Counted from the stretch's first letter, positions 15,091 through 22,911 are shown. The stretch: 33,636 nucleotides of DNA from DATLGB01 sp037724045 (GCA_037724045.1 JBBJOW010000047.1:1-33636); one strand, 5' to 3'. The notes: generated from the sequence alone by a model not told the origin. Numbers and translations: made by a program.

Positions 15091-18000
15091 GTGGGGCTGA
15101 CCAATGCGCAGCGCGAGGCGGTGACGCATCCGGCCGGCCCGCTGCTGGTCCTCGGCGGCGCCGGAACGGGCAAGACGCGCGTGCTCGTCGAGCGCTTCGC
15201 ATGGCTCGTAGCCCAGGGCGCGGCGCCCGAGTCGATCCTCTGCCTGACCTTCTCGCCGGCGGCGGCCGCCGAGCTGCGCGAGCGCGTCGAGGCGGCCATT
15301 GCACTCGACGCCTTCGAGGAGCTGACGGTGACGACGTTCGGCGAGCTATGCGCGCAACTGCTGCGCGACGAGGCGGCCGTGGCGGGCGTCGACCCCTTCG
15401 CGACGCCGGTGACCGCGGCGGACCGGCTGGCGATGCTGCTCGAGCGCATCGATGAGCTGTCGCTCGCCCGACACGACCTGCGCGGCAACCCGAGTGCGCT
15501 GCTGGGCTCCGTCGTCGGGCGCATCGACCGCCTCAAAGACGAGCTGATCTCCGCCAGCGACTACGCCGCGTGGGCGGCGACGCTCGCCGGCGAGGAGGGC
15601 GAGCGCGAGCGCGAGTTCGCCGCCATCTACGCCGCTCACGACCGCATGCTCGCCGAGGCCGGCGCGCTGGACCTCGGCGACCTCGTGCTCCACGCCTTCC
15701 GCCTCCTGCGCGAGCGCAGGCACGTGCGCGCGCGGCTCACGCAGCGCTTCCGCCACGTCCTCGTCGACGAGTTCCAGGACTGCAACTTCGCGCAGAACCT
15801 GCTGCTGCGGCTGCTGATGGCCGACAGAGCGAGCGTCACCGTCGCCTCCGACGACGACCAGGCGATCCACCGCTTCCGCGGCGCGGCCACCAAGAACGCG
15901 CGCGACTTCCAGGCGGAGTCGGGCGCCGTCACGACGATCGCACTCGAGCGCTCCCACCGGCTGCCGCAGCGGATCGTCGACGCTGCCCTTTCGGTGGCGA
16001 CGCCCAACGAGGACCGGATGGGGACGCCGCTGAGCGGGCGCGGCGAGGGCGGCGAGGTGGTCTTCTGGCGCGCGGCGACCGAGCGCGCGCAGGCGCAGGC
16101 GGTCGCCGCCGACATCGAGCGCCTGATCACCCGGGGAGGCGAAGCCGGTGGCGAGCCCGCTAGGGCGAGACCATGCGTCGCGCCCGAGGACGTCGCGGTG
16201 CTTGTGCGGTCGGTGAAGAACGAGGGGCAGACGGTCGCCGTCGCCCTGGAGGAGCGTGCCGTGCCGCACCGCATCACCGGCGCCGCCGCCTTCTTCCAGC
16301 GCGCCGAGGTGCGCGACCTGCTCGCGTGGCTGCGGCTGCTCGTCGACCCCGGTGACGCGGGGGCGGTCGTGCGCGCGCTCGCCCGCCCTCCGATCGAGCT
16401 GCGCTCCATCGACCTCGCGCGCGTCACCCAGATCGCCCGCCGGCGCAAGCTCGACATGGTCGGCGCGCTCGGCGCCGCGATGGAGTCGCCGCAGATCCCG
16501 CCGGAGGCGCGCGAGCGGATCCTCGCCTTCCTCAAGCTCTACCGCTCGGCGTCGGGAGCACTGGACTCGACGCGTGCCGACCTGTTCGTGCACCGGATGA
16601 TCGAGCGGCTCGGCCTGCGCCGGCAGCTGCTCTTCGCGGCGTCGGCTGAGGTGGTCGAGCGCCTCGTCAACCTGGCGAAGTTCGGCGAGCTGGCCGCAAC
16701 CTACGCGCGCCGGTCACCGCAGGCCACGGCGCGCGACTTCGCGCGCTCGGTCTCCGCCGTCGCCGAGGCCGGCCTGCGCGAGGAGGAGGCGCAGTCGGCG
16801 ACGCACGGCGTCCAGGTGATGAGCATGCACGCGGCCAAAGGGCACGAGTTCGGCCACGTCTATGTGCTCGGGCTCTTCGCGGCGCGCATGCCCGGTCCGC
16901 GCCGGCGCGCGCTCGAGCCGATCCCCGACGCCCTGCTCAAGGAGGGCGGAACGCTGCCCGCGGACTCCAAGGCCGTGCACGTCGCCGAGCAGCGCCGGCT
17001 GCTGCACGTCGCCATGACGCGCGCGCGCGAGCGGCTGGTGCTCGCCTACCCGGCCGTCACCGATCGCGGCGCCGCGCAGCTGCCGTCCCCGTTCGCCGAG
17101 GAGGCGCTCGCCGCGGTCGGCGGCGAATGGGAGGACAAGCAGGAGGAGCTCTTCGGCCCGGCGGAGACGCTGCAGTCGACCTTCCGCATGCTGCGCGACG
17201 AGCTGATGACGACGGTCGCCGAGGTCGGCGGGCGCCTCGGCGAGCTGCGCTTCGACACCGACCTCGACGTCTCCCACGGCGTCGTGCGCTACCTCGAGGT
17301 GATGAAACTGAGTGCGCTGCTGGAGCGCACGCGCGCGGGCCAGTCGGTCGCGGACGCGCTGCCCGAGGTCAACGCGCGGCTGCTGCAGGCGGTCACCCGC
17401 GAGCAGCGCGAGATCTTCGCGACCAGCGCGCTGGACGAGTACCTGCTCGACGCCGAGCGCGACGAGCGCACGCGCGCGGCGGTGGTCGCGCGGCGGTCCG
17501 AGCCGTCGTTGGAGCAGTTCCTCCCGCGCCGCGGCGAGGGTCTGCTGCTGAGCGCGGGTGACATCGAGACCTACCGGACGTGCCCGCTGAAGTACAAGTT
17601 CGCGCGCGTCTTCAAGATCCCGCAGGAGCCGACGCTCAACCAGCGCTTCGGCATCCTCGTCCACCAGGTGCTCGAGCGCTTCCACGCGGGGGAGTCGCCG
17701 GGCGGGACGCTCCCGGAGATGCTCGGGCTGCTCGAGGCGGGCTGGCGGCGCGGCGGCTTCGGGGGCTCCGAGCAGGAGCGCCAGCTGCAGGGCAAGGCGG
17801 AGCAGGCGCTGATCCGCTACCACGAGCGCTTCCAGGGCGAGGACGGCGAGCCGATCTGGTTCGAGCGGTCCTTCTCCTTTGCGCTTGGCCGCCACACGGT
17901 GCGCGGCCGCGTCGATCGCGTGGACCGCTGCAGCGACGGCGCCTACGAGCTCATCGACTACAAGACGGGCCGGCCCAAGCGTGCCGCCGACCTGCGCGAG

Positions 18001-18255
18001 GACGTCCAGCTCGCGCTGTACTCGGTGGCCGCGGAGAAGGCCTGGGACCTCGAAGCCGCGCGGCAGGCCTACTACTACGTGCTCGACGACGCCAAGGTGC
18101 CCGTCGACTGGTCGGTGGACGACCGCGAGTGGATCACCGAGACCGTGCTCGAGGTCGCCGACGGCATCACGAGCCAGGGCTTCGAGCCGACGCCGAGCTT
18201 CTCGGCATGCTCGATGTGCGACTACCGGATCGCGTGCCCAGCCGCAGAGCGGTGA
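15091..18255 (+). CDS. UvrD/Rep-type helicase fused to Fe-S PD-(D/E)XK nuclease
   Basis: 1054 residues from a GTG. SF1A helicase: Q-motif TNAQREAV, Walker A GGAGTGKT (22-29), Walker B DEFQD (226-230), motif VI VAMTRARERL (640-649). C-terminal RecB-like nuclease: RVDRVDR, then IDYKTG with D956 and K958. Four cysteines frame the nuclease (C831 in TCPLKY; C1040, C1043 and C1049), the pattern for a 4Fe-4S cluster as in AddB and AdnA. So this is a DNA end-processing motor and nuclease, probably for double-strand break repair. No RecC or second Adn subunit is adjacent in the window. Its 3' end overlaps the convergent MFS gene by 89 bp. Confidence 0.92.
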   Translation: MGLTNAQREAVTHPAGPLLVLGGAGTGKTRVLVERFAWLVAQGAAPESILCLTFSPAAAAELRERVEAAIALDAFEELTVTTFGELCAQLLRDEAAVAGVDPFATPVTAADRLAMLLERIDELSLARHDLRGNPSALLGSVVGRIDRLKDELISASDYAAWAATLAGEEGEREREFAAIYAAHDRMLAEAGALDLGDLVLHAFRLLRERRHVRARLTQRFRHVLVDEFQDCNFAQNLLLRLLMADRASVTVASDDDQAIHRFRGAATKNARDFQAESGAVTTIALERSHRLPQRIVDAALSVATPNEDRMGTPLSGRGEGGEVVFWRAATERAQAQAVAADIERLITRGGEAGGEPARARPCVAPEDVAVLVRSVKNEGQTVAVALEERAVPHRITGAAAFFQRAEVRDLLAWLRLLVDPGDAGAVVRALARPPIELRSIDLARVTQIARRRKLDMVGALGAAMESPQIPPEARERILAFLKLYRSASGALDSTRADLFVHRMIERLGLRRQLLFAASAEVVERLVNLAKFGELAATYARRSPQATARDFARSVSAVAEAGLREEEAQSATHGVQVMSMHAAKGHEFGHVYVLGLFAARMPGPRRRALEPIPDALLKEGGTLPADSKAVHVAEQRRLLHVAMTRARERLVLAYPAVTDRGAAQLPSPFAEEALAAVGGEWEDKQEELFGPAETLQSTFRMLRDELMTTVAEVGGRLGELRFDTDLDVSHGVVRYLEVMKLSALLERTRAGQSVADALPEVNARLLQAVTREQREIFATSALDEYLLDAERDERTRAAVVARRSEPSLEQFLPRRGEGLLLSAGDIETYRTCPLKYKFARVFKIPQEPTLNQRFGILVHQVLERFHAGESPGGTLPEMLGLLEAGWRRGGFGGSEQERQLQGKAEQALIRYHERFQGEDGEPIWFERSFSFALGRHTVRGRVDRVDRCSDGAYELIDYKTGRPKRAADLREDVQLALYSVAAEKAWDLEAARQAYYYVLDDAKVPVDWSVDDREWITETVLEVADGITSQGFEPTPSFSACSMCDYRIACPAAER

Positions 18256-19360
18256 CGAGCGCGAGCGCGGAGAGCAGCAGGTAAGGGACCGCGTCGGCGG
18301 TCGCGTCGGCCAGGGCGCCACCGCCGCTGCCGCCGATCGCCGTGCCGAAGCCCCACGCGAGGTTGCCGAGCGCGAAGGCGAAGGCGAGGTCCATGCCCTT
18401 CGCCTCGGCGCGGTCGCCCAGCAACGCCATCGCCGGCGCCCACAGCAGACCGAGCACGGACGCGGCAAAGATCGTGGCGATGCCCAGCAGCAGCGCGGTG
18501 CCGGGCAGTGACAGGAGCGCGAATCCGACGCCCCCGGCGACGAGCCCGGCGCGCGCGGGGGTCAGCGGCGTGTGGCGGTCGGCGAGCCTTCCCGCGAGCG
18601 GGGACATCAGCGCCTCGAGACCGACGGCGACGAGGAAGACCGCGGCGATCGCGGTCGCGCCGGCTCCGAGGTCGTCCAGGCGCAGAGGGACGAGTACGTT
18701 GATCATCCCAAAGCCCAGCGACGGCAGCACCATGAGCCCAAAGCCGATGCGCATGCGCGGATCGGTGACCGCGACACGCAGCGCGGCGAGGCCAGGCGTC
18801 GCGACGGACGCCGGCCCGGCGAGGCGGGCCAGCGCCCCGATCAGCGCGAGCGGCAGCGCGACGAACATGGCAAAGACGACGACGCGGCCAAGCTCGTCGG
18901 CGGCCGCACCGAGGACGGGACCGCCGAGCGATCCGGCGATGGCCGCGCCGATGGCCGTCCCGATCGCCTGCGCGCGGTACTCGCGTGGGGCGCTGGCGGC
19001 CACCCACGCCAGACCGCCTGCCCACACCCCGGCGGCGCCGACGCCCTGCAGGACCCGGGACACGACGAGCAGCCCGGACGATTCCGCCAGCCCGAACACG
19101 AGGCTGGCACCGGCGAGCACCACGAGCGACGCGAGGACGGTCGGCTTCGCGCCGATGCGCGCGGCCAGCAGGCCGGCCGGAAGCGCCAGCACGAGCGTGC
19201 CGACGGGGTAGGCCGCCGAGAGCGCCCCAGCGCCGGCCTTCGACAGGCCGAACTCCTCGACAAGGTCGGGCAGCAGGGGCGTGATCGTCGCGTAGGCGGC
19301 GGTGTCTACCACCATCGCGACGGAGATGAGCGTGATCAGCCGCCGAGCGGCGGGGGTCAA
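18167..19360 (-). CDS. MFS transporter
   Basis: 397 residues with about 12 hydrophobic helices and the central basic loop. The inter-helix 2-3 loop (LPAGLLAARIGAKP) is the MFS motif A-like site. The TTG start overlaps the PAC2 stop (TTGA), so the two are coupled. The last 25 residues are Ser/Arg-rich and lie antisense to the Fe-S cysteine region of the helicase. Likely a drug or metabolite efflux or sugar-type transporter; substrate not deducible. Confidence 0.85.
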   Translation of the reverse strand: MTPAARRLITLISVAMVVDTAAYATITPLLPDLVEEFGLSKAGAGALSAAYPVGTLVLALPAGLLAARIGAKPTVLASLVVLAGASLVFGLAESSGLLVVSRVLQGVGAAGVWAGGLAWVAASAPREYRAQAIGTAIGAAIAGSLGGPVLGAAADELGRVVVFAMFVALPLALIGALARLAGPASVATPGLAALRVAVTDPRMRIGFGLMVLPSLGFGMINVLVPLRLDDLGAGATAIAAVFLVAVGLEALMSPLAGRLADRHTPLTPARAGLVAGGVGFALLSLPGTALLLGIATIFAASVLGLLWAPAMALLGDRAEAKGMDLAFAFALGNLAWGFGTAIGGSGGGALADATADAVPYLLLSALALVTALRLGTRSGSRTSSMPRSSASARSPGS

Positions 19361-20268
19361 CTCGGGAAGCTCGGGCCGGTCGACGGCCCGCGGCCGCCGC
19401 CGCGCTGGCGCAGGAAGCGCTGGAACTCGCGTGCGAGGACGTCGCCAGAGGGAAGGCTGTCGGGATCCGTGGGCTCCTCCTCCTCGGCGGCCGCGCGCTC
19501 GAGGCGCTCGACGAACGCCTGCACGTCAGGGTCCTGCTCGACGGCGAGGTTGACCTGGCGCTCGTACTCCGAAGCGGCCTCCTCGAGCTGCGTCGCGTCG
19601 ACCGCGACGCCGACGACGCCCTCGAGCTTGCGCACGAGCGCGAGCGCGCCCTTCGGGTTCGGCGACACAGCGACGTAGTGGGGCACCGCGGCCCACAGGG
19701 AGACGGACGGGATGCCGCGCCGCTGGCACGCGTCGTGCAACACGCCGACGATGCCCGTCGGTCCCTGGTAGGAGGACTGGCTGAGACCGACGCGCTCGAT
19801 CAGCGCCTCGTCGGACGCGAGCCCGGTGATGCCGACCGGCCGCGTGTGCGGGACGTCGGCGAGCAGGCTGCCGAGCGTGATGATCGACTGCACGCCGAGC
19901 GCCTCGGCGAGGTCGACGATCGTGTCGCAGAACGTGCGCCAGCGGTAGCTCGGCTCATGGCCGGAGACGAGCACGAGGTCGCGCGGCGCGCCCGCGGCCG
20001 TGGCGGCGTGGATCTCGACCTCCGGCCACTGAACCTCGCGGCTGATGCCGTCGACGAAGCGGATCGTCGGGCGGGTCGCCTGGAAGTCGTAGAACTCCTC
20101 GGGATCGATGGTCGCGAAGCGCTGCGCCTCGAGCGCTCCGCCCACGAAGGTCAGCGCGCTCGACGCGGCGTCACCGGCGTCGTTCCACCCCTCGAAGGCG
20201 GCCACCAGTGCTGGGGCGCGGAGCCCGTCCGGACGGCGTTCCCAGCGCAGCGGCTGCATCGCAGCCAC
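19357..20268 (-). CDS. PAC2 family protein
   Basis: 303 residues; the start is a GTG at 20268 or the ATG at 20259. AFEGWNDAGDAASSAL near residue 25 is the PAC2 signature, with VLVSGHEPSYRW and ITLGSLLADVPHTRPVGITG following. The fold is that of proteasome-assembly chaperone 2 and archaeal or actinobacterial relatives. An acidic C-terminal tail is present. Actinobacterial members may act with a 20S proteasome, but no proteasome gene is visible here. The role is inferred from the family only. Confidence 0.88.
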   Translation of the reverse strand: MAAMQPLRWERRPDGLRAPALVAAFEGWNDAGDAASSALTFVGGALEAQRFATIDPEEFYDFQATRPTIRFVDGISREVQWPEVEIHAATAAGAPRDLVLVSGHEPSYRWRTFCDTIVDLAEALGVQSIITLGSLLADVPHTRPVGITGLASDEALIERVGLSQSSYQGPTGIVGVLHDACQRRGIPSVSLWAAVPHYVAVSPNPKGALALVRKLEGVVGVAVDATQLEEAASEYERQVNLAVEQDPDVQAFVERLERAAAEEEEPTDPDSLPSGDVLAREFQRFLRQRGGGRGPSTGPSFPS

Positions 20269-20283
20269 TGTACGTGACGTCGG

Positions 20284-20711
20284 CTACGCGGCAGACACGG
20301 CGATACGCCGCGACGACCGGCACTGCTCGGCGCCCGTGGCCTTCAGACATGTGCGCAGCCGGTAGGAGCCCTTGCCCTGATCCAGCGGCACGGTGAGCCG
20401 GATCGTGTAGCGCTTGAAGGTCAGACCGCGCACGTTGCCGGTCTTGATCCGCGCGATGTTGCGGGGAAGCCCGTAGGGCTTCGGACCGCCCTGAAGCGCC
20501 ATCTTGATCAGGCCCTTGCCTGCGCGTTCACCGCGGTTGTTGACCTTCACCTTGACGATGAACGTGCCGCCGGCCTTGGCGGACGCGGGCGGCTGGGTCA
20601 CCTTGGTCAGCTCGAGGTCGGGCTTGGTCTTGGCCGCCGTCGCCGCGACGGGCGTGGCGACGCCGGCCGCAGCCGCGATCCCACTGCGGTCATGAGGCTT
20701 CGTGCGCGCAT
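20284..20711 (-). CDS. secreted CARDB-like adhesion-type domain protein, frameshifted
   Basis: The domain (PDLELTKVTQPPASAKAGGT ... FIVKVKVNNRG ... GSYRLRTCLKATGAEQCRSS) looks like a single CARDB or similar beta-sandwich with one cysteine pair. In the frame reaching the stop there is no signal peptide. From the ATG at 20709-20711 another frame reads MRARSLMTAVG and, if one G is added to the CCC (plus strand) at 20680-20682, continues into IAAAAGVATPVAATAAK, a clear Sec signal peptide. So the intact protein is about 142 residues and secreted. Longer starts at 20751 or 20892 give an unlikely N-terminus. Confidence 0.55.
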
Positions 20712-20749
20712 GGGGCGATTTTTGACGCGCGGGCGTAAAGTCCTCGCGC

Positions 20750-20934
20750 ATGGGGACCAGGATCGCGTTCGCGGGCGGCGAGTCCATTCTCGTAACGGAG
20801 GACCTGGAGGCGGTCGTCAGCTCGCTGGAGGGCCACACGGCCGACACGCCCGGGCGCTCCCCGCCTTCACCGTCGACGACAAACGCGTCCACGTCCGGCC
20901 GGGCACTGTCGTCTATCTGATGGAAGAGCTCTAG
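20750..20934 (+). CDS. small conserved-looking protein, frameshifted
   Basis: The frame from the ATG at 20750 reads MGTRIAFAGGESILVTEDLE and then turns to Pro/Ser-rich noise. Another frame supplies ALPAFTVDDKRVHVRPGTVV and YLMEEL to a TAG at 20934. Adding one G to GGG at 20852-20854 gives one 61-residue protein with a strand-turn pattern like small actinobacterial housekeeping proteins of unknown role. It sits 76 bp before tRNA-Sec. Either a real mutation or an assembly error. Confidence 0.5.
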
Positions 20935-20959
20935 TTGCGGCTGATGCCACGCCGGCCGC

Positions 20960-21005
20960 GGTGCCGGAGCTTTCGCACTCCCACGCGTAACTAACCTCCG
21001 GCACC
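20960..21005 (+). terminator. hairpin between small gene and tRNA-Sec
   Basis: GGTGCCGGAG (20960-20969) pairs perfectly with CTCCGGCACC (20996-21005) around a 26-nt loop containing TAACTAAC. It ends five bases before the tRNA. It may terminate the upstream gene, or the loop may hold the tRNA -10; both are inference. Confidence 0.4.
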
Positions 21006-21010
21006 GACCT

Positions 21011-21102
21011 GGAGCGGCTGGGGCCGGTGCCCCATCCGGTCTTCAAAACCGGCAGGCCGCGGCAACCCCGTGGTTGGATGGTTCGACTCCATCGCCGCTC
21101 CG
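21011..21102 (+). tRNA. selC: tRNA-Sec (UCA anticodon)
   Basis: An 8-bp acceptor stem (GGAGCGGC with GCCGCTCC) and discriminator G. The D-arm is GC-rich (GGGGC/GCCCC). The anticodon stem CCGGT/ACCGG holds the loop CTTCAAA with anticodon TCA, which reads UGA. The long variable arm pairs CCGCGG with CCGTGG around CAAC. The T-arm is GATGG-TTCGACT-CCATC. 92 nt, CCA not encoded. The extended 8+5 acceptor and T stack with long variable arm and UCA anticodon is diagnostic of selenocysteine tRNA. It serves grdA in this window and any other selenoproteins; selA, selB and selD are not in view. Its 3' end is duplicated at 22324-22365. Confidence 0.95.
21061..21102 (+). repeat. direct repeat, left copy (3' half of tRNA-Sec)
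   Basis: These last 42 bases of tRNA-Sec reappear at 22324-22365 with 39 of 42 identities. The tRNA keeps a full structure here, as expected for the attachment side that reconstitutes the gene. Confidence 0.85.
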
Positions 21103-21192
21103 CTACCAAAAATGTCCCGCTCAGAGCCACTTTCTAGGCGGCAGGCAGCCGCGGCTCTTCGGTCGGCTACTTCGTATTGGCGGGGAAGCGAT

Positions 21193-22191
21193 TCAGGCGG
21201 CAGCCAGCTGCGCTTTCTGCACGTACATGGCGGCGTCGGCGCGGCGCAGCACCTCGGTGGCGTCCTCGCCCGGCTGCGACAGGACCGCCCCGATGCTCAC
21301 GCCGACCTGGCCGGCCGGCGACGGTTCCGCGATCGCGGCGGCCACCCTCGCCACCACGGCGTCGAGATCGCGCTGGCCCACGAGGCGCGGGCACACGGCA
21401 ACGAACTCGTCTCCGGCGATGCGGGCGACGGTATCGCCGGCGCGCATTGCGGAGGTGAGGCTGTCGCCGACCCGGCAGAGCATGCGGTCGCCCGCTTCGT
21501 GACCCTGAGTGTCGTTGATCGTCTTGAAGTCGTCGACGTCGCAGAACAGCACGCCCACACGGGACCCATCCTGCGGCCGCGCGGCCAGGGCGACCTCGAG
21601 GCGGTCCATCAGCAGGCCACGGTTCGGCAGACCGGTGAGCGAATCGGTGACCGCCAGGTCGTGCAACTCGGCGGCGTGCACCCGGAGTCGCAGCTGCGAC
21701 GCTGTCTGCTGGGCAAGGGCCACGAGCGCTGCCCGCTCACCGTCCGACACAGGGCGCGGCTCGCTGCCAAACGCGCACACCACCCCGACCCGCTCCCCGC
21801 GGCTGACGACGGCAACGCCGGCATAGAACCCGACCTGCGGCCCCCCGACGACCAGTGGATGGTCACACCACAGTGGGTCTGCATGGGTGTCCTCGATCAC
21901 GAGGACACCTTCAGGGGTCAGGATCGTTTCGGCGCAAAAGGAGAACTCGTTCGGGACGCTCCCGCCGACCGCGTCGGGCATCCCCACGATCGCCTTGGTG
22001 AAGTGGCGGTCCGCATCCACGAGGTTCATCGCGGCGATCGGGGTTCGCAGAATGGCCGCACCGAGGGTCGCGATCGCGTCGTAGTCCGCCTCCGGAACCG
22101 TATCGAGGATGCGGAGCCGCTCGAGCTCAGCGATGCGCGGCGCGCTACCCAGCGCCGTTTCGGGCGAGCAGGCTGCAACCGAGGGAGACAT
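21193..22191 (-). CDS. GAF-GGDEF protein, probable diguanylate cyclase
   Basis: 332 residues from the ATG at 22191. A GAF domain (about 20-170, with NEFSFCAETILTPEGVLVIE) precedes a GGDEF domain beginning DSLTGLPNRG. The active-site loop is AGDEF (259-263), one substitution from GGDEF that active enzymes tolerate; FCDVDDFKTINDTQGHEAGD is intact. It should make cyclic di-GMP under control of a cytosolic GAF signal. No membrane segment. The frame runs on upstream to 22437 through the tRNA repeat, but that part is not protein-like. It is the only gene between the tRNA-Sec repeats. Confidence 0.85.
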   Translation of the reverse strand: MSPSVAACSPETALGSAPRIAELERLRILDTVPEADYDAIATLGAAILRTPIAAMNLVDADRHFTKAIVGMPDAVGGSVPNEFSFCAETILTPEGVLVIEDTHADPLWCDHPLVVGGPQVGFYAGVAVVSRGERVGVVCAFGSEPRPVSDGERAALVALAQQTASQLRLRVHAAELHDLAVTDSLTGLPNRGLLMDRLEVALAARPQDGSRVGVLFCDVDDFKTINDTQGHEAGDRMLCRVGDSLTSAMRAGDTVARIAGDEFVAVCPRLVGQRDLDAVVARVAAAIAEPSPAGQVGVSIGAVLSQPGEDATEVLRRADAAMYVQKAQLAAA

Positions 22192-22323
22192 ACCGGTGGC
22201 ATCGGCATCCCCCGCTGCGGCCCCGATACCGCAAACTGGGTATCCGTCCTGCTGGTTCCGAGCTGATGGGCAGTCCGGGCTCCTGACCGCTGGCGGTCCC
22301 ATAATGCGCCCGATCCGTTCGTA

Positions 22324-22365
22324 GGCAGCCCCGCGGTTGGATGGTTTGACTCCATCGCCGCTCCG
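22324..22365 (+). repeat. direct repeat, right copy (partial tRNA-Sec)
   Basis: Matches 21061-21102 with three substitutions (offsets 5, 11 and 23). It carries the variable-arm 3' side, T-arm and acceptor 3' strand only, so it is not a tRNA gene. No 5' half precedes it. Confidence 0.85.
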
Positions 22366-22415
22366 TGCCTGGGTTTTCAGCTCTTCTGCGCGGTTTCTGG
22401 TGGGTCGCGGCGGGT

Positions 22416-22448
22416 GGTCTTGAGGGAACGATGACACCGCTCAAGACC
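22416..22448. repeat. perfect inverted repeat near insert boundary
   Basis: GGTCTTGAG (22416-22424) and CTCAAGACC (22440-22448) around a 15-nt spacer. Could be a terminator for the adjacent fragment or a recombinase arm site. Confidence 0.4.
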
Positions 22449-22479
22449 GCTGGAGACCGCTCCGCAGCGGTACCGTTTT

Positions 22480-22655
22480 CCCCAGGTTTTCCCCAAACGG
22501 GATCGAGAGATCGGCCGACCGTCCGAGAACGCCTCGCCGCCGACGAAGATGCCGGGCGCGAACATGATCCTGCCCGCCTCTGCGAGCCGCCGGCGCTCCG
22601 CCGAGTCGACCTCCAGCTCCTCGACCACGACGACTCTCAGAATCGGAACGAGCCG
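22480..22655 (-). pseudogene. glutaredoxin/thioredoxin-fold C-terminal fragment
   Basis: A minus-strand frame starting right after the stop of the small Met-rich gene reads VVVVEELEVDSAERRRLAEA, GRIMFAPGIFVGGEAF, SDGRP. That is the second half of a small redox fold (strand, helix, strand with cis-proline, glycine turn). The active-site half is missing and the reading then changes to unrelated residues ending TAQKS at 22377. Probably a gene truncated at the insert boundary. Alternatively a short GTG-started protein (22628). Family assignment is by pattern only. Confidence 0.4.
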
Positions 22656-22871
22656 TCAGCGCGCGTCGACGAGCGAACGCGAGCCGTTCGACGTCTCGAG
22701 TCGAGCGATCTCAGCGTCGAGACGGCGTTGCTCGTCACGCAGATCAGCAGCGCTGCGCACGGGTGCGGGCGAGTTATCGGTCTTGCGTGACCCCTTGGCC
22801 ATGAAGAACATCATCAGTCCCATACCGATCGGGCAGGCGAGAAGGGCGAGTAGTGGAAGCAGGTTCTGCAT
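22656..22871 (-). CDS. small Met/Cys membrane protein with coiled-coil tail
   Basis: 71 residues from the ATG at 22871; AAAGGAG sits five to six bases upstream. One transmembrane helix (4-25) carries LLACPIGMGLMMFFM, a Cys and Met pattern that could touch a soft metal, and the layout recalls the DUF2933-type small proteins of copper loci. The tail has DLRDEQRRLDAEIARLE, a short coiled coil. A closely similar segment occurs after the M56 gene (24345-24456). It is divergent from blaI with operator A between. Metal binding is inference. Confidence 0.65.
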   Translation of the reverse strand: MQNLLPLLALLACPIGMGLMMFFMAKGSRKTDNSPAPVRSAADLRDEQRRLDAEIARLETSNGSRSLVDAR

Positions 22872-22892
22872 GAGAACTCCTTTGACGAAGAC

Positions 22893-22911
22893 GTACGAGG
22901 CAATGTAGTAG
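22893..22911. promoter_or_regulatory. BlaI-type operator A
   Basis: GTACGA-N7-TAGTAG. The right half is identical to operators B and D; the left half matches CTACTA in four of six. It ends exactly at the ATG at 22912 and faces the small Met-rich gene on the other strand. Likely autoregulation of blaI. Confidence 0.6.

Larger units (their letters stand above)
21061..22365. mobile_element. tRNA-Sec-bounded insertion, 1.26-kb unit
   Basis: The two 42-bp repeats are 1263 bp apart and enclose only the diguanylate cyclase and its upstream sequence. This is the footprint of site-specific integration at a tRNA 3' end by a tyrosine recombinase. No integrase gene lies between the repeats, so this is a remnant or a satellite moved in trans. 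The extent beyond the right repeat is unknown. Confidence 0.6.
22192..22655. other. insert junction without intact gene
   Basis: This 464-bp stretch holds the upstream part of the cyclase, the right-hand tRNA-Sec repeat, a perfect inverted repeat (22416-22448), a tandem TTTTCCCC pair on the plus strand (about 22479-22496) and a glutaredoxin-like coding fragment. It looks like a scar of one or more insertions. Confidence 0.55.

Noticed and set aside
16714..18468. 584-codon minus frame
   Set aside because: Antisense to the conserved nuclease part of the helicase; typical high-GC mirror frame.
20749..20752. Overlapping divergent ATGs (CATG) for the CARDB-like and small genes
   Set aside because: The minus-strand ATG gives an N-terminus without signal peptide; the ATG at 20711 with one repaired base gives a proper signal, so the overlap is probably not used.
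22324..22365. Second tRNA-Sec gene
   Set aside because: Only the 3' half is present; no acceptor 5' strand, D-arm or anticodon arm.
22656..22658. TGA between the small Met-rich protein and the glutaredoxin-like fragment as a second selenocysteine codon
   Set aside because: The frame is open across it, but no CxxU or other known selenoprotein context surrounds it (LVDAR-stop-RLVPI); an ordinary stop is simpler.
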